Shown one piece after another: positions 36,292 to 45,469 of a DNA stretch of 64,000 nt (within the stretch, counting starts at the first letter, position 1; each line of letters begins with the position of its first letter). Under the pieces are notes generated by a model. That model did no database searches and was not told where the DNA came from. It saw only the letters and a list, made by a program, of their open reading frames with translations. The position numbers were made by a program, and so were the translations under genes. This stretch comes from Pseudoruegeria sp. SK021. Lineage in GTDB: Bacteria; Pseudomonadota; Alphaproteobacteria; Rhodobacterales; Rhodobacteraceae. The stretch spans positions 51,394-115,393 of the forward strand of contig NZ_MTBG01000009.1 in the NCBI RefSeq assembly GCF_002119405.1, given 5' to 3'.

Positions 36292-37083
36292 ATGCTGGTT
36301 GTGATTTCTCCCGCCAAGCGCCTGAATTGGGATGCGGTGGAAGTCGATATTGTGTCGTCCCCGGCATTTCAGGACGATGCAACTGCATTGGCCAAGGTCG
36401 CCGCGCGGCTATCGCAGGCCGAGTTGCAAAAACTCATGGGGATCTCGGCCCCGCTTGCCGCGCTCAATCAGGACCGGTTCCGAACCTTCGATCCCAGCCC
36501 CGAGCCGCAGATGCTTCGACCTGCGGCAATGGCGTTTGCTGGCGACACCTATCAGGGACTTGATGCGGCCAGCCTCGATCCTGATGCGCATCGTTGGGCG
36601 CAGGATCACTTGCGCATTCTGTCAGGGCTCTACGGGTTGCTGCGGCCAATGGATCAGATTCAGCCGTACCGTTTGGAAATGGGGTCTCGGTTGAAAACCG
36701 CGTCATCTGCGAACCTTTATGGATATTGGGGCGCTCGCCTGTCTCTGGCGTTGAATGAACAGGCCGAAAAGACGCAGTCTGAGGTCTTGGTGAATTGTGC
36801 TTCGACTGAATATTTCACGGCGGTTGATCGTGCGGCGCTGCAGCTTCGGGTGGTGACCCCGGTCTTTTTGGAGGACCGGGATGGCGTTGCGAAAATCGTC
36901 AGTTTCTATGCCAAGAAGGCGCGTGGGGCGATGGCGCGGTTCATCGTTGAACAGCGGTTGACTGATGTCGATGATCTGAAAGACTTCGAGATCGGCGGGT
37001 ATTGCTATGCGCCGGATCGCAGTGAACCGGATGCACCGGTCTTCTTGCGCAAAATGGCGGACAGCGCGAGCGCGGCGGCCTAA
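36292..37083 (+). CDS. yaaA: Peroxide stress protein YaaA (UPF0246)
   Basis: A 263-residue member of the YaaA/UPF0246 family, which lowers free iron during peroxide stress and binds DNA. The opening MLVVISPAKRL, the middle SGLYGLLRPMDQIQPYRLEMG and the segment NCASTEYF are diagnostic. The length is normal. It follows recQ by 63 bases and converges on the histidine kinase gene with a 3-base gap. Confidence 0.95.
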   Translation: MLVVISPAKRLNWDAVEVDIVSSPAFQDDATALAKVAARLSQAELQKLMGISAPLAALNQDRFRTFDPSPEPQMLRPAAMAFAGDTYQGLDAASLDPDAHRWAQDHLRILSGLYGLLRPMDQIQPYRLEMGSRLKTASSANLYGYWGARLSLALNEQAEKTQSEVLVNCASTEYFTAVDRAALQLRVVTPVFLEDRDGVAKIVSFYAKKARGAMARFIVEQRLTDVDDLKDFEIGGYCYAPDRSEPDAPVFLRKMADSASAAA

Positions 37084-37086
37084 GGG

Positions 37087-39327
37087 TTAGGCCGTGTCCG
37101 CGGCTGACACCGTGTCAGGCGGAATGGTCGTATTCGGCGCGTTCGAAGAAATCATTCCGCAAATCAGCGCTTTGCGTAGGGGTTTCGTTAAATAGTGATC
37201 GATGCCTGCGGCGAGGATTTCATCCTCGTCTCCGGCCATCGCATGGGCGGTCAAGGCGCAGATGGGAACGCGGGTCGTTCCCGCCGTCTCTTCCAAAGCG
37301 CGAATGGCGCGACTGGCTTCTTTGCCGTCCATTTCCGGCATGGAGATATCCATGAAAATGAAGTCGGGCTGCGTCTGCTGGAACAGATCGACGGCCTCGC
37401 GCCCATTTTTGGCGAAGGTTAGGTCGATCGACAGATGCTGCACCATCTTGCGAAACACAAGCTGGTTGGTGCGGTTGTCTTCTGCGGCGAGGACGCGCAT
37501 CAGCCGCTGGGTGCCAAGAGGTTTCGGTGTCGAAGGTTCCGCAGCGCGGGGCGTTTCCATTGCCTCGCCCAATTCCGCAATCCTCCGATACAATTCTCGA
37601 CGCAACAAAGGTTTTTGCAGGATGCTGGTGACGCCACATTCCTTGGCATGGGTCGAATGTTCGCTCGGCGACGATGTGAGCAATAAAACCGGCGCTGTCT
37701 CGCCGCGGGCGCGCAGCGCTTTGGCCAAGTTCAGGCCATCCATCTCCGGCATTTTGAAGTCGGTCAGGATCAAATCGTATTGACCTGGTGCGGTGGCAAG
37801 CGCTTCGGTTGCGTTCCGCCATGCCGACACCGTTAGCCCCATCATCGATAATTGCTTTTCAAGGATCAGCCGGTTGATCTGCTGATCATCCACGATCATT
37901 GCGGTTCGAAATGGGGTGATGGGATGCAGCGTGTCGCAATCCTGCGCCTCATCGACCGGAAGCGACAGCTTGATCCCGAAACTGGACCCTTCGCCTTCGA
38001 TGGAATCCACCCAAATCTCGCCGCCCATCAGATCGACAAGCTGTTTCGTGATGGCGAGGCCAAGGCCGGTTCCTTCAAACTTGCGGTTGCGTTCACCTTC
38101 GACCTGATTGAACTCGCCGAAGATATGATCGACCATGTCGGCGGGGATCCCGATCCCGCTATCCTCGACCGTAATCCGTAAATCCTGAAACCCTTCGGGG
38201 GCGAGTTCGGCGATGCCGGTGACGCGGACCAACACATGGCCCTTTGGCGTGAACTTGACTGCGTTTCCAACAAGATTGGTCAGAATTTGGCGCATGCGAC
38301 TTGGGTCTGCGATGAATTGGGTGGGCAGGAACATGTCGAAATCGACCATGAGGTCGACGGACTTTTCCTGTGCAGACGGTTTGAGCAGCAGCAAAACCTC
38401 GTGAATGGACCGTTCCAGATCGAAACTGATTGGATGAAGGTTCAGTTTTTGCGCCTCGATCTTGGAGTAATCCAGAACATCGTTGATGATCACCAAAAGG
38501 TTCTCGCCCGAGCTTTTGATGGTCTCGACATAGAGCCGCTGTTCTTCGGAGAGCGCCGTGTCACAAAGCAGGTCTGCCATGCCGACAACGCCGTTCATTG
38601 GGGTGCGAATTTCGTGACTCATATTGGCCAGAAACGCAGATTTGGCGCGATTGGCGGCGTCGGCGCGGGTGCGTTCTTCTTTCAGTTGTTCTTCATAGCG
38701 GATGGTTTCGGTAATGTTCAGCGCAAGGGAAACCATATCACCGTCGCGGGCACGACGATCGATCAGCTTGATGAAACTGCCGTTCCAAAGCTTGATGATC
38801 TCGGGTTCGATCGCCTCTTGTTCCCAGCGCTTTAGCATCCGAGCAACCCAATCTTCAGGGTCATCCATGCCGATATCGATCAAGCCTTCATCGGCAAACA
38901 GGCGCAGGATATCTTGGTACTTGGTTCCCGGCTTCAGGGCTTCGATACCGTCAAACATTTGAATATAGGCTTGATTGGCAATCACGAGCTGGTTCTTGGC
39001 GTTGAACACCCCGAAGCCATCCTGAATGGTTTCCAGCGCTTCCCATAGCCGCCGTTCTGCCTGCACCACTTGATGATTGGCCCGTTTCAGGTCTTCGCGC
39101 ACCTGGGTGTTTTCGCCTTTCAGACCCTCGGCTTCATGTACAAGGCTTTTCGCCTCTGCCCGCTTGACGATGATCTCATCGGATAAGACCCGGGCATGTG
39201 CGGCCAGTTTCTTATTGGCGGTAAAGAGTTCGCGCTGCTTTTGATCCAGAAGCCGTTCGGCTGCCAGCCGCGCCCGTCGCTCTTTGGCCAGTAATTCTGC
39301 AAGCGCGTGAGTTGCCTCTTCCGCCAT
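37087..39327 (-). CDS. Hybrid sensor histidine kinase with two receiver domains
   Basis: A 746-residue soluble hybrid kinase. Residues 1-95 form a coiled coil, then a PAS domain (about 96-215, with LNITETIRYEEQ at its exit). HisKA has the phospho-acceptor H238 (MSHEIRTPMNG). The HATPase has the N box NLVGNAVKFT and the G boxes DSGIGI and GTGLGL. Two receiver domains follow, REC1 with D523 (LTDFKMPEMDG) and K572, and REC2 with D660 (FMDISMPEMDG) and K715. No transmembrane segment or Hpt domain is visible, so phosphate must pass to a separate Hpt or regulator. The signal and target are unknown. Confidence 0.93.
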   Translation of the reverse strand: MAEEATHALAELLAKERRARLAAERLLDQKQRELFTANKKLAAHARVLSDEIIVKRAEAKSLVHEAEGLKGENTQVREDLKRANHQVVQAERRLWEALETIQDGFGVFNAKNQLVIANQAYIQMFDGIEALKPGTKYQDILRLFADEGLIDIGMDDPEDWVARMLKRWEQEAIEPEIIKLWNGSFIKLIDRRARDGDMVSLALNITETIRYEEQLKEERTRADAANRAKSAFLANMSHEIRTPMNGVVGMADLLCDTALSEEQRLYVETIKSSGENLLVIINDVLDYSKIEAQKLNLHPISFDLERSIHEVLLLLKPSAQEKSVDLMVDFDMFLPTQFIADPSRMRQILTNLVGNAVKFTPKGHVLVRVTGIAELAPEGFQDLRITVEDSGIGIPADMVDHIFGEFNQVEGERNRKFEGTGLGLAITKQLVDLMGGEIWVDSIEGEGSSFGIKLSLPVDEAQDCDTLHPITPFRTAMIVDDQQINRLILEKQLSMMGLTVSAWRNATEALATAPGQYDLILTDFKMPEMDGLNLAKALRARGETAPVLLLTSSPSEHSTHAKECGVTSILQKPLLRRELYRRIAELGEAMETPRAAEPSTPKPLGTQRLMRVLAAEDNRTNQLVFRKMVQHLSIDLTFAKNGREAVDLFQQTQPDFIFMDISMPEMDGKEASRAIRALEETAGTTRVPICALTAHAMAGDEDEILAAGIDHYLTKPLRKALICGMISSNAPNTTIPPDTVSAADTA

Positions 39328-39433
39328 CCAGTGTGGTATCCCCTGTCAATCGACCTCCGCCGAGAGTGCGATGATAAGGTGAACAGAACTTGAATGACGC
39401 CACTGCCTTGCGATTTTTCTGGCCGAACTGCGG

Positions 39434-40315
39434 CTAGGTTTCTGCGGTAAGCTCAATCAGCATAACCTCGGGCGGAACCCAGAACCGCAACGGCAGGCCG
39501 GAATAGCCAAGCCCCGCGGAGACGAACAGGTGGCGCGCGCCGTCGGTCACATGGCCCAAGGCGTATCGGTCGCCGTAATTTGACGGGGTCATTGGCCTGC
39601 GCCCAAAGATTGTGAACTGACCGCCATGGGTATGGCCACTGATCTGGAGCATGGGGCGGGTGTCGCCCTTGGCGAAATAATCAGGTTCGTGGGCGAGAAG
39701 GATGCAGGGCGCCCCATCGGGCACGTTAGCAAACGCCGCCTCAGGGTTCTCATGGCCGGGGTACTTTCGACCATTGCTCATCTGGCTATCCATGGTCACC
39801 AACCAGAAATCCTGATCTCCGTGCCGTAGTGCGGTGGCCTCGTTGCCTTTCAGGGGGCGACCGCTGGCAATGAACGCGTCAATGACGCTGTTTTCCGCAT
39901 GATTGGTGGCGCGGGCGCGGGGACAATCTTTCCAGTCATGGTTCCCAAGAATGCCGTGAACCCCAAGAGGCGCATCCAGAGGCGCAAAGAGCGGTGCGAT
40001 TAGGGATGCCGGAAGGTGCTTGCACGGCATCTTACTGTCGGCCAGAAAGTCGCCGGCCAAAAGGATGATGTCGGCGTCGAGGGTCATGACCTGATCCACA
40101 ATCGCGCGCATTCGGTCGGGGGTCATCCATGGCAGGCACACATGCGGATCGGCGATCACGGCAATCCGCAGGGCCGGTCCGTCCCAGCGCGGGTGGGCCA
40201 AGCGATGTAGGGTCAATTGCGGCGCACCCCAAAGGCCAAAGATCCCTTTGGCCGGATTGGGCGGTCCAATGGGGGCCCATGCTGGCCGTGACGCAAGAGC
40301 GGTGGAAGCCTTCAT
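39434..40315 (-). CDS. Calcineurin-like metallophosphoesterase
   Basis: A 293-residue phosphoesterase with the complete two-metal signature: ADPHV, LLAGDFLAD, ILGNHDW and SGHTHGGQ. The family (YkuE/YaeI-like) includes envelope phosphodiesterases. No strong signal peptide is seen, although the first 35 residues are weakly conserved. The ATG at 40315 is preferred over a TTG at 40351. The gene lies 94 bases beyond serA on the same strand. Confidence 0.88.
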   Translation of the reverse strand: MKASTALASRPAWAPIGPPNPAKGIFGLWGAPQLTLHRLAHPRWDGPALRIAVIADPHVCLPWMTPDRMRAIVDQVMTLDADIILLAGDFLADSKMPCKHLPASLIAPLFAPLDAPLGVHGILGNHDWKDCPRARATNHAENSVIDAFIASGRPLKGNEATALRHGDQDFWLVTMDSQMSNGRKYPGHENPEAAFANVPDGAPCILLAHEPDYFAKGDTRPMLQISGHTHGGQFTIFGRRPMTPSNYGDRYALGHVTDGARHLFVSAGLGYSGLPLRFWVPPEVMLIELTAET

Positions 40316-40409
40316 GTGGCCATCTTGCAAAAGGTTTGGGGGGTTGGGCAAGTGCCGGGTGACCCGTCCGGCGCGGATGCCGCACGGGTCAGAAGTAGAT
40401 GGCTGATAA

Positions 40410-42005
40410 TTAAGCGACGTCGAAGTGCAGCGGGCGAACCTGCTGGAACTTTCCGGTCTCTTTCAGCGCAGCCAGAACCACTTCGGACGGTTGTTCGTCC
40501 AGATACAGAAGGGCGATGGCGTTATGGCCCGACTGGTCGCGACCAAGGGTGAAGTTGGCGATGTTGACGCCGTTCTGGCCAAGGGTCATGCCCAGCGTCC
40601 CGATGATCCCCGGAACGTCCTTGTTGGTGGTATAAAGCATGTGCTCACCGATCTCGGCGTCCAGATTGATGCCTTTGATCTGGATGAACCGCGGTTTGCC
40701 GTCCGAGAACACGGTGCCCGCGATGGTCCGGGTCCGGGTTTCGGTTTCTACGGTCAGCTTGATATAGCCATCAAAAACGCCGGACTTCTCCTGAGTGGTC
40801 TTGGATAGTTGGATGCCGCGTTCACGTGCGATGACCGGGGCCGAGACCATATTCACTTCGGAATCGGTGGCCTTCATGAAGCCCGCAAGCGTGGCGCAGT
40901 TCAACGCTTCGGTGTTCATGTCAGCCGGAATGCCGTCGTATAGGATATTCACAGCTTTGACCGGTTCGTCCGTCATCTGACCGACGAACGCGCCCAGGTT
41001 CTCGGCCAGCTTGATCCATGGCCCCATCACGGCGGCTTCTTCGGCGGTGACGGCTGGCATGTTGAGCGAGTTTTGCACAGCGCCCGACAGCAGATAGTCG
41101 GACATCTGTTCTGCAACTTGCAGCGCCACGTTTTCTTGTGCTTCGGTTGTGGACGCCCCTAGATGCGGGGTGCATACGACGTTGGGCAGGTTGAACAGGA
41201 CGTTGTCCGTGGCGGGCTCGACCGCGAAGACGTCCAATGCGGCACCCGCAACATGGCCCGATTTCAGGGCGTCGGCCAAGGCGTCTTCGTCGATCAATCC
41301 GCCGCGGGCGCAGTTGATGATCCGGACACCGGGCTTCATCTTGGCAATCGCGTCGCGCGACAGGATGTTCGTGGTCTTTTCGGTTTTGGGCACGTGCAGG
41401 GTAATGAAGTCAGACCGCTGCAGCAATTCGTCCAGTTCGACCTTGGTCACGCCCAGCTTTGCGGCGCGTTCGTCGGACAGGAAGGGATCATAGGCGATGA
41501 CCTTCATGTGCAGGCCAACGGCGCGGTCGCAAACGATGCCGCCGATGTTGCCGGCACCGATCACGCCGAGGGTCTTGGCGGTCAGTTCAACCCCCATGAA
41601 CTTGGACTTTTCCCATTTGCCAGCATGGGTTGAGGCCGAGGCTTCGGGGATCTGGCGGGCGACGGCGAACATCATCGCGATGGCATGTTCGGCGGTGGTG
41701 ATCATGTTGCCGAAGGGTGTGTTCATGACGATCACACCTTTCTTGGACGCGGCTGGAATGTCGACGTTGTCGACGCCGATCCCGGCCCGGCCAACCACTT
41801 TCAGATTGGTGGCGGCAGCAAGGATCTTGTCGGTGACTTTTGTAGCCGAGCGGATGGCTAGGCCGTCATATTTGCCGATCACCTCCAGCAGCTTGTCTTT
41901 GTCTTTGCCGAGCTTGGGTTCGAAATCGACCTCAATGCCGCGGTCGCGGAAGATCTGGACGGCGGTTTCGCTGAGGCTGTCGGAAACGAGTACTTTGGGG
42001 GCCAT
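40410..42005 (-). CDS. serA: D-3-phosphoglycerate dehydrogenase
   Basis: A 531-residue SerA, the first enzyme of serine synthesis. The NAD-binding motif is GAGNIGG, the catalytic Arg and Glu lie in INCARGGLIDEDAL, and the His in CTPHLGAST. The long form has an intervening domain and a C-terminal ACT domain (GIIGTLGMTLGQNGVNIANF) for serine feedback. The start at 42005 has AGGAG nine bases upstream. It is the second gene of serC-serA. The 138-base spacer carries 11-bp repeats and strong hairpins that could control serA separately. Confidence 0.97.
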   Translation of the reverse strand: MAPKVLVSDSLSETAVQIFRDRGIEVDFEPKLGKDKDKLLEVIGKYDGLAIRSATKVTDKILAAATNLKVVGRAGIGVDNVDIPAASKKGVIVMNTPFGNMITTAEHAIAMMFAVARQIPEASASTHAGKWEKSKFMGVELTAKTLGVIGAGNIGGIVCDRAVGLHMKVIAYDPFLSDERAAKLGVTKVELDELLQRSDFITLHVPKTEKTTNILSRDAIAKMKPGVRIINCARGGLIDEDALADALKSGHVAGAALDVFAVEPATDNVLFNLPNVVCTPHLGASTTEAQENVALQVAEQMSDYLLSGAVQNSLNMPAVTAEEAAVMGPWIKLAENLGAFVGQMTDEPVKAVNILYDGIPADMNTEALNCATLAGFMKATDSEVNMVSAPVIARERGIQLSKTTQEKSGVFDGYIKLTVETETRTRTIAGTVFSDGKPRFIQIKGINLDAEIGEHMLYTTNKDVPGIIGTLGMTLGQNGVNIANFTLGRDQSGHNAIALLYLDEQPSEVVLAALKETGKFQQVRPLHFDVA

Positions 42006-42046
42006 TTGGGGCACTCCTGATGGTCTGAATCTGGGATCGGAACCGC

Positions 42047-42079
42047 ATCGGACATTTGTCGGACTTTCGTCGGACCGAT
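42047..42079. repeat. 11-bp tandem repeat in the serC-serA spacer
   Basis: Three units of an 11-base repeat (ATCGGACATTT, GTCGGACTTTC, GTCGGACCGAT). The same unit is found in amgK at 10658-10700. The ends also form an inverted pair CATCGG/CCGATG. Confidence 0.8.
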
Positions 42080-42100
42080 GTTCCGTGCGAGAGGGCTGAT

Positions 42101-42125
42101 CCGATGCGGGTGTGGCCCGCATCGG
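42101..42125. promoter_or_regulatory. Strong hairpin between serC and serA, with an alternative partner
   Basis: A perfect 10-bp stem (CCGATGCGGG/CCCGCATCGG) with a 5-nt loop lies 18 bases past the serC stop. No T-run follows on either strand. The sequence CCGCATCGG occurs again at 42043-42051 and can pair with the same left arm. The two folds exclude each other, which is the pattern of an attenuator or RNA-stability element. Confidence 0.55.
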
Positions 42126-42143
42126 CCGTATCAGTGTGCGAAA

Positions 42144-43295
42144 TCAGGCGGCCGAAAGGGCCGCGATCTCGGTCTGGAAGGCCCAGTCGAGCCATGGCAG
42201 CATTGCCTCGACATCGGCGGTTTCCACGGTCGAGCCGCACCAGATCCGCAAGCCCGCGGGCGCATCGCGATAGGCGCCAACATCCAAAGCGGCCCCTTCG
42301 GCTTCCAGCCGCTTGGCGACTGCCTTGGCAAAGGCGGCACCATCGGTGATGCGCGGGTCGGTGAACTTCAAGCAAACCGAGGTGGTCGAGGCCGTCGCGG
42401 GGTCTTCCGCCAGATTTTCGATCCAGTCATGTGCAGCGACGAAGGCTGCAACCGCACCGGCATTGGCTTCGGCCCGGGCAACCAGACCTTTCAGACCGCC
42501 AACCGATTTGGCCCAATCCAAGGCCACCAGGTAATCTTCGACGCACAGCATGGACGGGGTGTTGATGGTCTCGCCGACGAAAATGCCGTCGATCAGCTTG
42601 CCGCCCTTGGTCAGGCGGAAGATTTTCGGCAACGGCCATGCTGGGGTGTAGCTTTCCAGGCGTGCAACGGCGCGGGGCGACAAGATCAGGATGCCGTGCG
42701 CCGCTTCGCCGCCCAGCACTTTTTGCCAAGAGAACGTGGTGACGTCGAGCTTGTCCCAAGGCAGGTCCATGGCAAAGGCGGCAGAGGTCGCATCGCACAG
42801 GGTCAGGCCAGCGCGGTCCGCCGGGATCGCGTCGCCGTTCGGCATCCGCACGCCGGAGGTGGTACCGTTCCACGTGAAGCAAACGTCGTTGTCATAATTC
42901 AGCGCGGCCATGTCGACGATCTTGCCGTAATCGGCAACGTGTGTCGTGGCGTCGATCTTCAGCTGTTTGACCACGTCGGTGACCCAGCCAGCGCCGAAGC
43001 TTTCCCACGCCACCATTTGCGCCGGGCGCTCACCCAGCAGGGACCACATGGCCATCTCGAACGCGCCGGTATCAGAGGCGGGCACGATGCCGATGCGGTA
43101 ATCGGCGGGAACGCCGAGAATGTCGCGGGTGGTCTCAATCGCGGCCTTGAGTTTGGCTTTGCCAACGGCGGCACGGTGCGAGCGACCAAGCGGCGCATCT
43201 TTCAGCGCATCGAGAGTCCAATGAGGGGGTTTTGCGCAAGGGCCGGACGAAAAGTTAATATTCGCCGGGCGTGTTGCCGGAGCTTCGATAGCCAT
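42144..43295 (-). CDS. serC: Phosphoserine aminotransferase
   Basis: A 383-residue class V aminotransferase of the alphaproteobacterial SerC type, converting 3-phosphohydroxypyruvate to phosphoserine. The PLP lysine is in [15 protein letters not shown], the aspartate that contacts the cofactor in [12 protein letters not shown]. The ATG at 43295 is preceded by GAGAGGATACC, which lies within the final stem of an RNA leader. A longer frame to 43490 is upstream leader sequence. It heads the serC-serA operon. Confidence 0.96.
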   Translation of the reverse strand: MAIEAPATRPANINFSSGPCAKPPHWTLDALKDAPLGRSHRAAVGKAKLKAAIETTRDILGVPADYRIGIVPASDTGAFEMAMWSLLGERPAQMVAWESFGAGWVTDVVKQLKIDATTHVADYGKIVDMAALNYDNDVCFTWNGTTSGVRMPNGDAIPADRAGLTLCDATSAAFAMDLPWDKLDVTTFSWQKVLGGEAAHGILILSPRAVARLESYTPAWPLPKIFRLTKGGKLIDGIFVGETINTPSMLCVEDYLVALDWAKSVGGLKGLVARAEANAGAVAAFVAAHDWIENLAEDPATASTTSVCLKFTDPRITDGAAFAKAVAKRLEAEGAALDVGAYRDAPAGLRIWCGSTVETADVEAMLPWLDWAFQTEIAALSAA

Positions 43296-43350
43296 CGCTG
43301 GTATCCTCTCAGATATATGCCCTTCGTTGGGGAAGGGTGTCCCACTGCTG
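43296..43350 (-). ncRNA. serC leader RNA (alphaproteobacterial serC-serA 5' element)
   Basis: On the minus strand just before serC is a 6-bp stem CCCTTC/GAAGGG (43332-43337 with 43320-43325), then a final stem TATC/GATA around TGAGAGG that overlaps the ribosome binding site. That arrangement matches the description of the serC leader family found upstream of serC-serA in alphaproteobacteria, where the last stem covers the RBS. A promoter-like TTGCTC with TAGAGG at 17 bases lies just upstream (about 43354-43382). I cannot run a covariance search here. Confidence 0.75.
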
Positions 43351-43619
43351 CCTCTAGGTGAGTCGCGTCGAAAGAGCAAGGGGAATGAATTGGGCATGCC
43401 GGTTGACGAGGGAGCCAGCGGTGCGACGCCCGGTCGTATGGAAAGAGTTGGCGCGAAGTTCGCACGACCGGTTCGCCCTATGCGCCGCATTCGGCTTTGA
43501 ACGGTCCGGTGTCGGTATTCGTCAGAAGGTTATTCGGAAGCGATGGGATGGACGCCCCCCGGCGGCATCGAATGTGCCAAGGTAGCGGGTGTTGAAACAC
43601 CGCTATGAGGAGAGCGTCC

Positions 43620-44648
43620 ATGGAAGAGGTTCGCATCATCGGCTTGGATTTGGCCAAAAACGTATTCCAAGCGCACGGCGCTGGAGCCGACGGGTCGGTT
43701 GTATTCCGGCGCAAATTGTCACGCGGGCAGTTGCTGAAGTTCCTGAGTGAACAGCCGTCCTGCGTGGTGGCGATGGAGGCGTGCGCGAGCGCCCATCACT
43801 GGGGTCGGACAATCGGCGATCTCGGTCACGAGGTCCGGCTGATCCCGCCTGCCTACGTGAAGCTTTTCGTGAAACGTCAGAAAAACGACATGGCCGATGC
43901 GGAAGCAATCGCAGAGGCAGCGTCGCGCCCGACCATGCGGTTTGTGGCGGTGAAGAGCGAGGCCCAGCAGGCGGCAGCGATGGCGTATCGCACCCGCGAT
44001 CTTCTGGTGCGACAACGCACCCAGACGATCAACGCACTACGGGCCCATCTGGCCGAGCAGGGCATCGTCGCACCCGCTGGCCCTGCCCATATTGGCCGCC
44101 TCGCCGCAATCGTCGAAGGGGACGACGACACCCTGCCTGCGGCGGTGCGCGACTTGGCGCGCTTGCTTCTAGGCCAGATCGCAGACTTGAGCGAGAAAAT
44201 CACAGGTTTGGATGTTGAACTGCGCCGCCGCGCAAGCGTCGACGACACTGCGCGGCGGCTGACGACGATACCAGGTGTGGGTCCGATCACCGCTGCGGCG
44301 ATCACCACCTTTGCGCCGCCGATGGAGACCTTCTCAAAAGGCCGGGATTTCGCGGCTTGGGTCGGCCTTACGCCCAGACAGCATTCGAGCGGTGGCAAGG
44401 AGCGGCTCGGCCGAACATCGAAAATGGGTCAGCGCGACATCCGAAGATTGTTGATCATTGGCGCTGTGGCGGTTGTGCGATGGGCTGCGCGCAAGGGAGC
44501 ACCCGAAGGCTCGTGGCTCGCGCGGATGTTGGAACGCAAGCCGAAGATGCTGGTTGCGGTGGCGCTGGCCAATCGCATGGCACGAACTGCCTGGGCCCTG
44601 ATGCGCAAGGGTGAGGATTACAGAGATCCGGCGATGGCGACCGTATAG
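43620..44648 (+). CDS. IS110 family transposase
   Basis: A 342-residue DEDD/serine recombinase of the IS110 family. The N-terminal RuvC-like domain shows D10 (IIGLDLAKNVFQ), VVAMEACASAH and KNDMADAEAIAEA. The C-terminal domain has the helix-hairpin-helix TIPGVGPITAAAI and the serine-containing segment HSSGGKERLGRTSKMG. The length is normal and no frameshift is seen, so it may be active. The start at 43620 (MEEVRIIG) has GAGGAGAGC upstream; an ATG 15 bases earlier is possible. Confidence 0.94.
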   Translation: MEEVRIIGLDLAKNVFQAHGAGADGSVVFRRKLSRGQLLKFLSEQPSCVVAMEACASAHHWGRTIGDLGHEVRLIPPAYVKLFVKRQKNDMADAEAIAEAASRPTMRFVAVKSEAQQAAAMAYRTRDLLVRQRTQTINALRAHLAEQGIVAPAGPAHIGRLAAIVEGDDDTLPAAVRDLARLLLGQIADLSEKITGLDVELRRRASVDDTARRLTTIPGVGPITAAAITTFAPPMETFSKGRDFAAWVGLTPRQHSSGGKERLGRTSKMGQRDIRRLLIIGAVAVVRWAARKGAPEGSWLARMLERKPKMLVAVALANRMARTAWALMRKGEDYRDPAMATV

Positions 44649-44907
44649 GTCAAGATCGCCGGGGTGTCGCCGCGGATGTGAGCAGGACGGAGGAACGTAA
44701 GGGCAAACGATCAAGAGACCGGATCGGGAGAACCATTATTCCGGACGATGCGCCATTGAGCGCGTGTAAGCGAACTGGACCCGATCTGCATATCTCCATA
44801 CAGGCCCGCGGCGCATGAAAGGCCGTAACTTCGAGGCCGGACACACGACCGCACCTGATCACATGCCCGATCGTGCCAAAAAGTGCTTGCATTCATGGGG
44901 GCGTCCA
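44649..44907 (+). ncRNA. Candidate bridge/seek RNA region of the IS110 element
   Basis: In IS1111-type elements the guide RNA that bridges donor and target DNA is encoded in the non-coding end downstream of the transposase gene. This 259-base stretch is the matching position and contains no ORF of its own that looks real. I infer the RNA from position only; no fold was computed. Confidence 0.4.
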
Positions 44908-44939
44908 CACACGTCCGTTGCATTTGCTGACCGACTTGC

Positions 44940-45465
44940 CTGTCTAGAAAGTAGAATGAAACATGTCGCCTTTGCATGGCAGCATCACGTGGGCGACTTT
45001 CATCTGGTGCCCGCGAACGGCTTAGCCGGGACGCAAGCTGGGCTGATCACCGGGCTGAAAGCGATCAATGCCGGTATTCCGCTGAACGGGATCGGCGTTC
45101 GTGCGCCGAAAGACAAACAAGAGGTCAATGTCGACGCTCTTGCCCTCTAGACCGGCGAGAAATTGGGATGCCTAGGTGTGATAGCGCGGTCGGATGTGGT
45201 GGCCGACACCGGGTATGTCGGCGCAGGCTATGGCATCGCCCGCGACGATACGCTTGAGGCGATCCGCATGTTCGCGCAACCTGAGGGGATTTTGCTGGAT
45301 CCGGTTTATTCGGGAAAAGGGGCGGCTGGCCTCATTGACTATTGCCGCAAGGGGAAATTCAAGAAGGGCGAGCGCGTGGTCTTCTTGCACATTGGCGGAT
45401 CGGCTGCGTTGTTCGGCTATGATGCTGTCTTTGCGGAAGGCAGCAAGGCCCTCAAGGTAGTGTGA
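44940..45465 (+). pseudogene. Truncated D-cysteine desulfhydrase / L-cysteate sulfo-lyase (CuyA-like) gene
   Basis: Only the C-terminal half of a PLP-dependent beta-replacement enzyme remains. Recognisable blocks are [27 protein letters not shown], then [37 protein letters not shown] and [18 protein letters not shown]. The N-terminal half with the PLP lysine is missing, replaced by unrelated sequence and the IS110 element 33 bases upstream. There is also an in-frame TAG at 45148-45150 between the first two blocks. The family includes D-cysteine desulfhydrase, ACC deaminase and L-cysteate sulfo-lyase (CuyA). The nearby sulfonate genes favour CuyA, but this is inference. Confidence 0.82.
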
Positions 45466-45469
45466 TCGA

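Larger units (their letters stand above)
43549..44907 (+). mobile_element. IS110 family insertion sequence, IS1111-type
   Basis: The element is bounded by an 11-bp inverted pair, TGGACGCCCCC at 43549-43559 and GGGGGCGTCCA at 44897-44907, giving about 1359 bp, the normal size. Such short subterminal inverted repeats are characteristic of the IS1111 subgroup. The real ends may lie a few bases outside. One transposase gene fills the left part and about 260 bases of non-coding DNA lie to its right. It separates the serC leader from a truncated cysteate/D-cysteine lyase gene. No target duplication is expected in this family. Confidence 0.82.

Noticed and set aside
42078..43361. Long plus-strand frame (427 codons) opposite serC
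   Set aside because: A shadow of serC in GC-rich DNA; no family resemblance and serC is certain.
43549..44907. Target-site duplication around the IS element
   Set aside because: The flanks show no convincing direct repeat, as expected for IS110-family elements.
45151..45465. Possible stop-codon readthrough making the lyase functional
   Set aside because: The N-terminal half with the PLP lysine is absent, so readthrough could not restore activity.
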